Origin: Mangifera indica
Lineage: Eukaryota; Streptophyta; Magnoliopsida; Sapindales; Anacardiaceae
Length of the DNA stretch: 64,000 nucleotides
Reading direction: 5' to 3'
NCBI RefSeq assembly: GCF_011075055.1
Contig: NC_058148.1
Location: 682,001 to 746,000, forward strand
In this document: positions 12,793 to 23,729 of the stretch, in pieces
How positions within the stretch are numbered: the first letter of the stretch is position 1
How the letters are laid out: each line of letters begins with the position of its first letter
Program-made: the position numbers and the translations under genes
The notes under the pieces: model-generated
Databases searched by the model: none
What the model saw: only the letters and a program-made list of their open reading frames with translations
What the model was told of the DNA's origin: nothing

Positions 12793-13435
12793 CTCTAGAT
12801 ATATCTTAAAACAGTAGCTTTACAATCATCATGGTTCTAGTGGAAAGCAGAAGGAAACACACCCAAAAATTTGGCAATGGAGATGCATTTGATTTGGTTT
12901 AAAATTCGCTTTTATGAAGCCCGAGACTGGACCAATTTCCGGGTTCGAAGACATTTGCATGTCAGTTTTGTTATGTGAAATCGGAATCTAGTTTGTCCAA
13001 TTGAATGCGGTGCAGTATGTTGCAGACATCATCATGTTACGTGTTAGTATTGAGGATATGTTTCATGAGGATTTCGATTTGTAAAAATATATATGGAAGA
13101 AAACCTTCTTTTGTATGCATATCAATGTTGTTCTGTTATATGAAATATCAGTCATTTTATTACGTGGATACAAGATGTATTTATACATCTTACAGTTCTC
13201 AGAAGCACTGTTTTAAAATATTGACCGGATCAGTCTCGGTTTGGGTTATTTTAGTTATTGGATTGAATTAAATCGAATAAGTAATATAATACTGCGTTTT
13301 AGCTGGCTGAACCAACCATCGTTATGTTAAAACATGCTTTAAAATTTTAGTTGTAATTTTTTTTTATTAAGTATTATAAAAATAACCAATTTATATGTGA
13401 ATTGTCTAAAAATCTCTTGAATATGTTAGAATAAA
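12793..13435 (+). other. FRS 3' flank
   Basis: It holds the 3' untranslated region and AT-rich flank up to the target duplication (tagaataaa, 13427-13435) of the next MULE. I see no gene; the short open stretch near 13005-13271 has no recognisable features. Confidence 0.5.
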
Positions 13436-13789
13436 GAGAAATTATATTATCTACCCTTTTTACCCCTCATTTAAGCAAAAATGCCTATTTTTCCTATTCT
13501 TAAGCGAAAATGCCCTAAACTTTTTTTAAAACACCAAAATTACCTTTCAACATATCTGTATAAACTCTTTCACTCACTCTTATTACACACACTTCTCATA
13601 TCACTCAAACATTCACTCGCACTCTCATTTTTACTCAATATCAATTAGTACGAGTTTGTTCGAAAAAAAGAAGTTCGGATTTCTGAATTCGAATAAAAAA
13701 AAGTCAGTTTGTGAAAAAAATATATTTATACAAATTTTAACTCAAAACTTAATTTTATTTATTAAATCTAATTTGTATGTCATGTAAAA

Positions 13790-14870
13790 AGGGTATTTGA
13801 ATATTAGATAATAATATAGGGGTTAAATGAAATATTAAAAAAATATAGGGGCATTTTGATATTACACAATATTAAAGGATTTAAGTAACATGTTAAGAAT
13901 AAATAGATATATTTTGATACAAGACAACATACAAAAGTGTTAAATAAAGTGTTAGATAATTATGGGGGGTTAAATGAAATGTTATAAAAATATGAAGGGT
14001 ATTTTGATATTAAACATTGTAAGAGCATTATAAATGAAATGTTAAGAATAGATAGATGCATTTTGATATGAGACAACATATAAGGGTGTTAAATGAAATG
14101 TTAGGTAATTATAGGGGGTAAAAAAAATATAAAAAAATATGGGGGTATTTTGATATTACATAATACATGAATGATTTAAATAATAGATTAAAAATAGATA
14201 AATATATTTTGATACAAGACAACATAAAAGGGTGTTAAATAAAAGGTTAGATAATTATAGGGAGTTAAATGAAATGTTAAAAAAATATAGGGGTATATAT
14301 GAAGGATTTAAATAACCTGTTAAGAATAAATAGATGTATTTTGATACTAGGGAACATATAAGGGTGTTAGATGAAATATTAGATAAGTATGGGGGCTAAA
14401 TGAAATGTTATAAAAATATGAGGGTATTTTGATATTAAACATTGTAAGAATATTTTAAATGAAATGTTAAGAATAAATAGATACATTTTGATACAAGATA
14501 ACATACAAGGTTGTTAAATAAAATGTTATACAATTATAGATGGTTAAATGAAATATTAGAAAAATATATGGAGTATTTTGATATTAAACATTGTAAAAAC
14601 GTTTTAAATGAAATATTAAAAATAGATAAATGCATTTTGATACAAACGGTGTGGGTTAAAAAAATATTAGAAAAATATAGGGGGTATTTTGATATTAAAC
14701 ATTATAAAAACATTTTAAATGAAATGTTAAAAATAAATAAATGCATTTTGATACAAGATAACATACAAGGGTGTTAGATAAAATGTTAAATAATTATAGG
14801 GGGTTAAATGAAATATTAGAAAAATATGAAGGGTATTTTGATATTAATCATAGTAAGACTGTTTTAAATA
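13790..14870 (+). repeat. Left tandem array of element 2, unit about 145 bp
   Basis: About seven degenerate copies of a unit near 145 bases recur, each with 'aattataggggg', 'aaatgaaatgtta', 'gggtattttgatatt' and 'ttttgatacaagata'. The starts of the ggggg motif near 13961, 14106 and 14254 show the period. The open frame through 14511-14777 is a by-product of the repeat and not a gene. Confidence 0.8.
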
Positions 14871-14939
14871 GTTATTATAGATTTTTTATTATAAATAATT
14901 AATTTTTTCCAAAAATTTGTCATTATATGATTGATAATT

Positions 14940-17590
14940 AAAATATATGGTTATCGCTACCAAGGAGAATAGATTCAAGGTGATGACAACACAATGAAAT
15001 ATGTTGGAGGATCCAAACAATTGATTAAAATTCCTTATGGAACATCATTTGAGGGATTTATTCAGCTTTTGAAGGAGTCTTGCGGTCTTGCGGTCTTGAT
15101 TCAATGAAAAACTATTTTCAACTATCAATAAAACTAAGAAAAATTGAGCTCGATTGCCCCGTACAGATCCAAAATGATGAAGATGTCCAAGGTCTTATTG
15201 ATATATCTCAATACTTATAGGAATGTATTCCTGTTTTTGTTACATGTACCCTAATTAAAAGAGATGAGGAAAAGGATAAAGATGAAGAAGAAATTAGTAG
15301 AGTGAAAAAAGAATATGATTTGGAAAACTTGATTGATTTCAGTAATAACTCCTTGTACATTGCAAACTCATGGGCTTATGAAGAGAAAGATAGGGTTCCC
15401 AACTAGGATGACTTTGATGGAAATGATATGTTTGATATTCTTTTTGAAGAGGCAGAGCCCGAGTATATGCCACCTATTACCGAAAGTATAAATAGTTTGC
15501 AGCTTGAAAATCCTATTTTAGGTGGTGAAAATTATTTTGGGCCATTTTTTGACAATATCCCCATTGATCCATTTAAGTGGCTTCCTGATTTTCCTCCACA
15601 GTCATCAACATCATCAAGTGGTATAAGATCGATTTGAGAGGAGAATGGTGTAAAACTTGGTGATATTTTCCATAATAAAGTACAATTAAAAGATGTTGTG
15701 AAGCAATTTGCCCTACTGAAAAGATTTCAATTCATGAACAAGAAGTCTAATAGGGGGCGATGAGATATTAAGTGCGATGCTGAAAATTGTCACTGGTATA
15801 TACATGCAACCAAATCCATCGTCGGTAAAGTGTTTCAAATCAACCAAATGGATCCAACTCACACATGTTCAGTAGATCAAATAATGCCACATCACAGACA
15901 AGCTGGGGCTCGAGCTTTAGGTCAATTAATGAGGTCAAAGTTTGTGTTGATTGATCGAATTTATCAACCTAAGGAAATAATTGTGGATATCGCTGACCAG
16001 TATGAAATTGACATTTTATATTCACAAGCTTGGCAAGCAAGAAACTAGGCTTTAAATTCATTGAGGGGCTTACCAGAGGAATCATTTATGCTCTTATCAG
16101 ATTATTGCTATAATCTACAACGTACTAATCCGAGAACCATTACTGCTATTAAAGCGGACGATGACCATTGATTTAAGTATTTTTTCATGGCATTAGGATG
16201 ATCTGTTTGTGATTTAGAGAATATCTCCGACCTGTTATTTGCATTGATGTTATTTTCATTAAAGGTCGATATCTAGGTCATTTATTCCTTGTGGTAGGCC
16301 TTGATGGTAATAACTAGATATATCCCATTGGTTTCGGTGTCGATAAAAAAGAAGATCACGACACAAAGTGTTGGTTTCTCAGGAAGATTAAAGAATGCAT
16401 CCACGATCTCTCCGAGTTGGCAATAATCTCAAATCGACATCATGTTATATACTCTACAATGGCTGAAGTCTTTCTAGGTATCCACCATGAATGTTGTTGC
16501 CATCACCTTCTGTGTAACATGCGGGCAAAACATAAACAAGACTAAAAGGTAACATGTTTAAACAAGTATTAAAATTTTATTTTGTTTAACTTTTTTATAC
16601 ATTTTGATCATAAAGTTCTCATATTATTTACCACCTTGCAGGTTGTGAGTGCATATTGGAAAGCCACGAAATCATACACAAAAGTTAAATTTGAGGTTAT
16701 GATGTTATCTCTTGATGTGATGAACCCTCAAGTTGAGGCTTATCTACATGAGGTCGGATTTGAGCATTAAAACAGAACACACTTTTTAGGGCATTGATAC
16801 AATATGATGATAACTAATATTGTAGAGTCATTTAATGCCCTTGTCAGACATGTACGGGGTCTGCCTATCATGATGCTCGTCGAGTTCATTCATGGTACAA
16901 TGCAGCGATGGTTTTACAAGAGGAGAAACCATGCAAGTACATACCCAATTGTTAATAACTATGTATTTGATTATGTACTTCTTCCTTTTTGTTTGTTATT
17001 AACAAATGTGTTGTTAATATTTTTTCAAATTACAGATGAATGCCCTAACTTTCTCACCCCTTGGAAGGAGGAGAAGATCAACCGTCGTCTATCAAAGTCT
17101 ATACACTTGGAGGTTCGACTAATTACATCTACTCAGTATCAGGTTTTTAGTTTTGGCTGATACATGAGTATTGTGAACTTCAGTGAAATGTCTTGTACAT
17201 GCAGAAAGTTTCAGCTTTCACGTATTCCATGCAAGCATGCCATTGTTGTTGCATGACACATAAGGCTCACAAATGTCAATACATGAGTTCATCCATTTTT
17301 TCACACCGAATTCTACCTTGCAATATATTAGAAACCTATCAATTCTCTTCGAAACCAATTAGAATGGTTACATTCACCAGAAGAAAGAGTTATCTTGTCC
17401 CCTGTTTTTGATAGTCTTCATCCGATCTTTCTTCCAATAGAGATCGACGTCTTTCGCAAGGAGAAAATGTTATATCCAGCATTTGTAGTCGTTGTCAAGA
17501 ACCAAAACATATCTGAACCCAATGTAAAAGCCCAGCACCAATCCCGAACTCCGCCCCACAACGTTCATCCAAAAAAGGTAAAAGGTCAAG
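14940..17590 (+). pseudogene. MuDR-type MULE transposase, broken
   Basis: Remnants of a full transposase lie in order. An N-terminal segment (about 15000-15240) includes 'YVGGSKQLIKIPYGTS' and 'NDEDVQGLID'. The zinc-finger region and 'RQAGARALG...KAW'-like stretch lie at 15780-16050, followed by a degenerate catalytic region (16080-16560). A segment with 'NIVESFNALVRHVRGLP' sits at 16804-16930. A SWIM-like CxH element, 'FQLSRIPCKHA', lies near 17205-17240. In-frame stops and frame changes occur throughout, and at least one intron-like gap falls near 16545-16640. The protein would have cut and joined the element ends in the nucleus. It is clearly inactive as read. Confidence 0.8.
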
Positions 17591-17999
17591 ATCTTGACAA
17601 GTTTCTATTTAGTTTTGTTAGTTATATGATTCATCATTATTGTACTTCAGTCATATGTAACCGATGTATTTTCATTATTTTTTTAAATGTGTAATTATAT
17701 TCACATGTGATGTAACAACTTTAGTGTGAATAATTTCTTCATTTCATATTTGTTAGAATGAACTTTTTGAGTATTTCACTAATACTGTAATTTAATGCTA
17801 ATAACATCACTCAAATATCATATAATTATTTAAAAAATGAATGCAAATACATATCCATATATAATGATAGATAAAGTACATCATACACATAAGCACATAA
17901 AATAAATATATACATAAGAACATCTAAAAAACGATAAATAAACAATGAGCGAACTAAATATACACCTGTGATCTACTCGATACAGTGAAAATACAACTA

Positions 18000-20930
18000 C
18001 GACACTAAACGTCGACGCATAGAGGTAGACGACTTTAAGGGAAAATCAACGCTCCATGACAATGCCAAACACTAAAAAAAACGTAACATAAACACGCCAC
18101 AGTCACCGAAGCCTTCTCCCTGCTGAGGGACATTCGTCTCTCGATATAATACTAAGGGATCACGTCGTGGAGTCTACCTAGAAGCTGTTCAGAAATTTGT
18201 CACCTCTAATAATACAGGTATGAATGTTGTATACGGTTGCATCCGTCATTCGAGAGACCCCATATTCCTTCAGTATAATACCTCAAAGTCATACACCATA
18301 ATCGATTAATCACGAAAATCTATAACTTTGGCCACCTAATGTGCGTAATCGAAGTTTATAGGAATGTAAACCTATAAACAGTGACAAATTAAAGTAGATT
18401 ATAAACTAATTAAACGTAAAATATAATGAAAATACTATTATATTATACCTTATCGGCCATCCTCAATGGTTTGTAAAACAATCCCGAGGTATAATCTGCC
18501 TCAACTATCCTCGTGAAGAGCCCCAAAAACAGATACTCCCCATCCAGTATGGTTTGCTAACTCTTCCAGGCCATCTCAATATGTCCTACAAAGAATGTGT
18601 GGGCAATCATTTAATGCTGTTAAATAGTTGAACGGTGATCATCTTGGTACCGATGTAATATAGCCAAAAAGGAATCTACATGCTAAAATGGTATAAAAAA
18701 CTTTAAATGTGTTAGTTATTGATGAATATATCAAACTTTTAACCAAATTATATAGTATAGGCAACTTACATCGTTGGTTAGCCACTTGCGCAACTCTACC
18801 ACAATCTGTTAGAAACGGTCTGTTGACTTTGACTTGATGAAGTAAACATCATACGCGTTGGATGCCACAGCTCCGGTGTACCACGTGAGGAAAAATTCCT
18901 CATGCTCTGAGGTAGAGGATGAAATGGTCCTAAGCTGTTGTTTTGCGCTCCCTTTGATTGGATTTGTATAAGGGGTGCAACGAGCGGACCCTTCCGAACG
19001 ATCCGACCATATGTTGTACGAACCAGCTATAAATACATACAACTATTAATTCATTATTTCATCTTATGTAATAATTATGAATTAATCGATTAATGTTATC
19101 TTATCCATGTATGTCGAAGAAGGTTTGGCTGGAGAATCCTATATCATGGTCAAGTCCACTGTGCATGCCCCTTCAACAGACTGTAAAATTATAATTTTGA
19201 AATTATCAGTGATCAGTATATATGAATATTTATATTCTAATTATAATGGATATATCTCAACATAGATTGCATCGGAAATATAGTAACAATATTTCTAAGA
19301 AATTAAATATAGACCTCATGTGGCTAATGAGATGGTATTGACTTGTCAATAGGAGAGGTGTCCCAACACCGTCATGCCTATCCTGTATGAAGTTAATATA
19401 GTTGTTAGAGTAATAATGAAATACAATTTTTATAAGCAATAAATGAGATGTGGTTTTACAACTTGATCGACTAGGGCTAGACATGTACACTTGAGGATTT
19501 CTTTCAAACAACTCAGACGATCCTCTAATCGAGTCATCTGAGAAGACACATCGTCATGTAAACAAGTCCTCTATAAAGACACCTCATTGCGGAAACAAGA
19601 AATCTCACGTAAAATCATAGCGCCCTAATGTACCAATGCAACATCTACTATGGATAGACTGGGTGATACAAAAGGGGACACTCCTTTGTGATAGAATGGG
19701 TAGCACGGTCCTCAACCCCAGGAAGGTCTATGGTCTCGGCCGCTGGGCTCTGAACTATAAGGGGACATAAAGGCTAATCCATAATAAAAGGCTGATGTGG
19801 CTCCTCAAGTGTCCTAAAAGTATCGATGGGTATATCTGAATGTCACATGATAGGAGAAGCCTCATCTCCTATCGGGGGAGGCATCGAAGATGATGAAGAG
19901 GAATACACATATGGTAAATCGGTGTACTCATATATGTCTACATACCATGGTAGACCCTCTTCAATCGGTGATAGACGAAGTGGGAATGTGACATCATCTA
20001 TTCATGAAAATATATAATTCAAAATAATTGTAATATTCAATAAATCAATCGACTGACTAATTAATGATTACATACCGAGTCACCAGTGAAAATAGTGCTC
20101 ATATGACTCCAACTAGGGACATCTCGCTTACGCTACCTAAACATCCGTGGAGACACATGAATATCAATCATATCAACCAAATTACATAAGGTATCCAACG
20201 TCTTATATATCCGATACTACAATATAACCATTAATGATTAAAATAAATCAATTCGTATTTTTGCCAATTAATATATATAATCAATAAATTTAAACTTACC
20301 TGAAATGCGAAAGGAAATCAATTCGTATTTCAGGCATTCATCTAGAGCAGACTCTGTCACTCGCCTGCGACATAGACGCGTACGTCATCTGCCACATAAC
20401 AACGCCCTAGGGGTAGAAATTAAACCTGTCTAGATGATCAACCAACTGTAAGTATTTAACAACTACTTTCTTTTGTCAATCATCCCCTAACACCACCATA
20501 TAAAGACAATACAACAAGGCCATCTTGACGGTGTCAATATCGTCATCCCCCCATGGCTTGACCAAAAAAATAAGCTCTATGTCATGATACTAAACCTTCG
20601 GACAACCTTGAAAGTATGTATCTCTGATCCAATGTTTGGATGAACGGGGAATATACGATGAAAGGGTAGTGAGTCGACTAAATGATAGCCTTGTCATCAA
20701 AGAAAACTTAAATAGGCTGAATCTCACGTCAACCTTGTTAACCCTAAACCATAACTTGTCTTTAACGGAAGGTCGATATAGTTGTCGTAGGAGAAATGCA
20801 TGAACCAACACTTTGAAAAATTTGGTTTTGGGTAAACGAAGGAGATGCCCAAAACATGTCCTCTCAAACAGTCGAAGTTGATTCAAGGTCAGTATAAAAG
20901 TAATCCTAGACAATACAGAGCGCTATGCAC
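18000..20930 (-). pseudogene. DUF1985-type second gene of the MULE, broken
   Basis: Read on the minus strand from about 20913, the product shows the DUF1985 pattern: 'FGHLLRLPKTKF', 'HAFLLRQLY', 'DKLWFRVNKVDVRFS', then after a frame break 'DDIDTVKMALLYCLYMVVLG', 'LQLVDHLDRFNFYPWG', and later 'PSWSHMSTIFTGDS'. These proteins often end in a C48 (Ulp1-like) cysteine protease. I could not recognise the His-Asp-Cys core in 18000-19100, only a stretch with 'EHEEFFLTWYTGAVASNAYD'. Stops and frame changes are frequent. Its role in transposition is not established. Confidence 0.7.
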
Positions 20931-21169
20931 GACATATAACCTTTACCCGAAAGTGTTTAGACTCATCAGAGATTTGCAGCTTGCCTTTGATACATTTCCT
21001 TTTACGAGAAGTATCTTGTAAAAAATTTTAAAAATTTGTAGGACATTCATAAAAAATAGATATGTAAACAAATGTAAAAATGACAAATAAAAAAACATAG
21101 AAAGATAAAAAAATAGAAAAACAATTAAAAGAAAAATAGCAAAAATAAAAAAAAAACGGAATTGAAATT

Positions 21170-21990
21170 CAAATTTTATATGGTAAAATACCCTAGAATG
21201 TTAACAATCGAAAAATCGTTTAGAAATCTGAAAATACGAGTCAATCTATCCTAAAAAGGCAAAATAAAAAAAACAGAACTCAAATTCAAATTCTATATGG
21301 TGAAATACCCTAGAACATCAACAATAAAAAAATCATTCAAAAATATGAAAATACGAGTCGATCTATTCTAAAAATGTGAAAATTAAAAAAATGAAACTGA
21401 AGTTCAAACTCTATATGTTAAAATACCTTAAAATGTTAACAATCAAACAATCATTCAGAAATCTGAAAAATACGAATCGATATATCCTAAAATGGTAAAA
21501 ATTGAAAAAACGAAACTGAAATTCAAACTTTATATGTTGAAATACCCTAGAATGTCAACAATCGAAAAATCATTAGAAAATTTGAAAAATATGAGTTGAT
21601 TTATCCTAAAACGGCAAAAATAAAAAAAATGAAACTTAAATTCGAATTCTTTAAGTTGAAATACAATATAGTGCCACCAATCGAAAAATCATTCAAAAAT
21701 CTAAAAAATACGAGTCAAATATTATAAAACGACGAAATTCAAAAAACCAAAATTGAAATTCGAAAATATGAATTGATATATCCTATAAATGAAAAAATCG
21801 AAATATCGAACTAAAATTTCGTCATTACATCGTAAAATATGCCCAAAAAATATAAAAATAAAAAAACCGAATATCAAATTCGAAAACTACATATTGAAAA
21901 ACCTAAAACAGAAAAAATAGATATAAAATTTGAAAACTACACGTTGAGAAACCCTAGATATGAAAAATATCAATTTACCCCCTCAAAATA
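21170..21990 (+). repeat. Right tandem array of element 2, unit about 120 bp
   Basis: Some seven degenerate units recur, each with variants of 'gaaattcaaattctatatgg', 'gaaataccctagaatgt', 'caacaatcgaaaaatcatt' and 'aaaatacgagtcgat'. The start of the window (about 1-250) carries the same repeat in element 0. Confidence 0.75.
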
Positions 21991-22792
21991 TTTCTACTAC
22001 AATAGGTCCAATATTTATCCTTTGCCCTTTTAGCAATTTTCTAATCTCTTAGTGCCCCTGTAGTTTCAAAAAAGTAAATTTCCCCCCAACCCATGGTTTT
22101 CACAACATTAGCCCACTGTCTCATGGCAAATTTCACAAACACCCCCTGTTGGCTAACCGCTCTCCCCCAGCTCCCTAATGTTTTGAAAAAGCTACTTCAC
22201 CCCCTAACGCACGGTCAATCTCTCCTGGCTGTGGGAGAATTCGTCCTGACCATGCGATACACTGTTCCTATGGACAGGAGCGCTGGCTGTTCTAATCTCT
22301 TTTCCGACACACAAATCGTCATTTCTATGTTCAATTTCAATACAAATCAAATGTAAATATCCTATAACACAAAACTCTTAAAGAAATTCAACCAAAACAA
22401 CCAAAAATTAAAACATTTTATGCATTGTTCAAAATCGAAACCCTAGAATTTCAAACTGCAAAATCTCCCTCAAATCTCAATAATCTTAATAATAAATTCA
22501 TTCAAACGATAGTAGGGAAGATGTACTAACCTTCTTTGTCATTTTCAATTGTTGGAAAACACGAAAATTGACGAAAATCGCTTCCCCCATGGAACAACCG
22601 TGGGAGACGCAAAAATTTTAGAATTTACACAGTGAAACCGTGGGAAAATTAAGCGGAAAATAAGTCAAATCCTTGGTTTATATATAGAGACAGTTTGATC
22701 ATTTCATAAAAAGAGTATTTTTGCTTAAACCTAATTGTTTTTGATAATTTCACTTAGACCCCCTTAATTTTGGCCATTTAATATAATTTCCC

Positions 22793-23420
22793 TATAATAA
22801 AAGAAATTGAAAAAGAATTAAAGTTAAATTATTTTAGGAAAAGAGTCGATTCTTGCGTCCTGTAAGTATGTTAAACTGCTCCTCATAATTTGTTTGCTAA
22901 GAATAATCGCTAACCTTGAGCATCCAACTTAAATCTATCTTAAAATGATTACTCTAACCTCTGTTCTATTAAGATAGATTCAAATCGAATTAAATTTAAA
23001 TAAAGATTAGTTGAAACTTAATTTAAATTTAAGATACTGAAATTAAGATTTAGCTTGAGATGACTTAAGTGGTGCATAATCATATCAAAAAAGACGACAA
23101 ATTATGAAAAAGAAGAGAATTATTTAAAAAAAGATTTATAAAAAATAAAATATAATTATTAAAGAAGAAAAAGAATATTTAGAAAAAAAATCTCTGGTGA
23201 AGAATCATTGACACACTCGAGTCAAGTTTTCCAAACTAAAAATTTTATTTAAGTTTGACTTGATGAAAGAAGATGAATTTGCTTTGGGCAAAGTGATCGA
23301 AATTTTCAAACTAATGGGGAATTTGATACTTGGGAAAAATATCATAGTTGACATTAATGAAACCCTTAGACTTTGGCCAGTCCTAAAGAACCCCAAATTA
23401 CTTTATCTCTCACATAAAAA
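22793..23420. other. Upstream region of CMC2
   Basis: It begins with the right target duplication of element 2 and continues as AT-rich sequence without a gene. The minus-strand open stretch at 23205-23396 has no recognisable features. Confidence 0.5.
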
Positions 23421-23729
23421 TCCATCTCTCATATAAACCAAACAAAACTCGAAGCACCCGTCAGCATAGAGCTTCCTGAAACTCTCTTCCAGATCCCATT
23501 CGAAACGCCACGTTTCATTCGTTACTTCACGACTCTTCATCAAGTATCACACCTCTGCGTCTGAACATCGGTAAGACAGAGAAGAAGCCACAAATTACCT
23601 GCCATTAGCAGACTAAAAAGGTGCGTTTCGCCCCTCTTTCCATGTTGATTTGTTGTTGCTTTATTGTATTGATTTAATTCTTTTTATTTTTTGCATTATT
23701 TTTTAGAGAAATTAAAGAACAAGAAGAAT
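23421..23729 (+). promoter_or_regulatory. CMC2 leader with a short 5' UTR intron
   Basis: A C-rich leader region (about 23450-23620) ends 'gactaaaaag' before GTGCGT. The acceptor 'attattttttag' ends at 23706, followed by 'agaaattaaag' and the coding start at 23730. This implies an 86-bp leader intron at 23621-23706. Transcript ends are not visible. Confidence 0.55.

Larger units (their letters stand above)
13436..22792 (+). mobile_element. Long MULE with transposase and DUF1985 genes (element 2)
   Basis: A 9.36-kb Mutator-like element with both ends. The left end GAGAAATTATATTATC and the reverse complement of the right end, GGGAAATTATATTAAATGG, form a short inverted repeat. The flanks tagaataaa (13427-13435) and tataataaa (22793-22801) agree at 8 of 9 positions, a Mutator-type target duplication. 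Order inside: left array, plus-strand transposase relic, minus-strand DUF1985 relic, right array, pyrimidine-rich subterminal region. The two genes converge. This layout fits the Kaonashi-type plant MULEs, whose second gene is a DUF1985/Ulp1-like protein. Both genes carry stops, so it is not autonomous now. Confidence 0.85.

Noticed and set aside
14511..14777. An 88-residue open frame
   Set aside because: Its protein is itself repetitive because it lies inside the tandem array; no gene features.
13790..14870. Regularly spaced repeats that might suggest a CRISPR-like array
   Set aside because: The units are about 145 bp, diverged along their whole length and without distinct spacers; they are subterminal MULE repeats in a plant genome.
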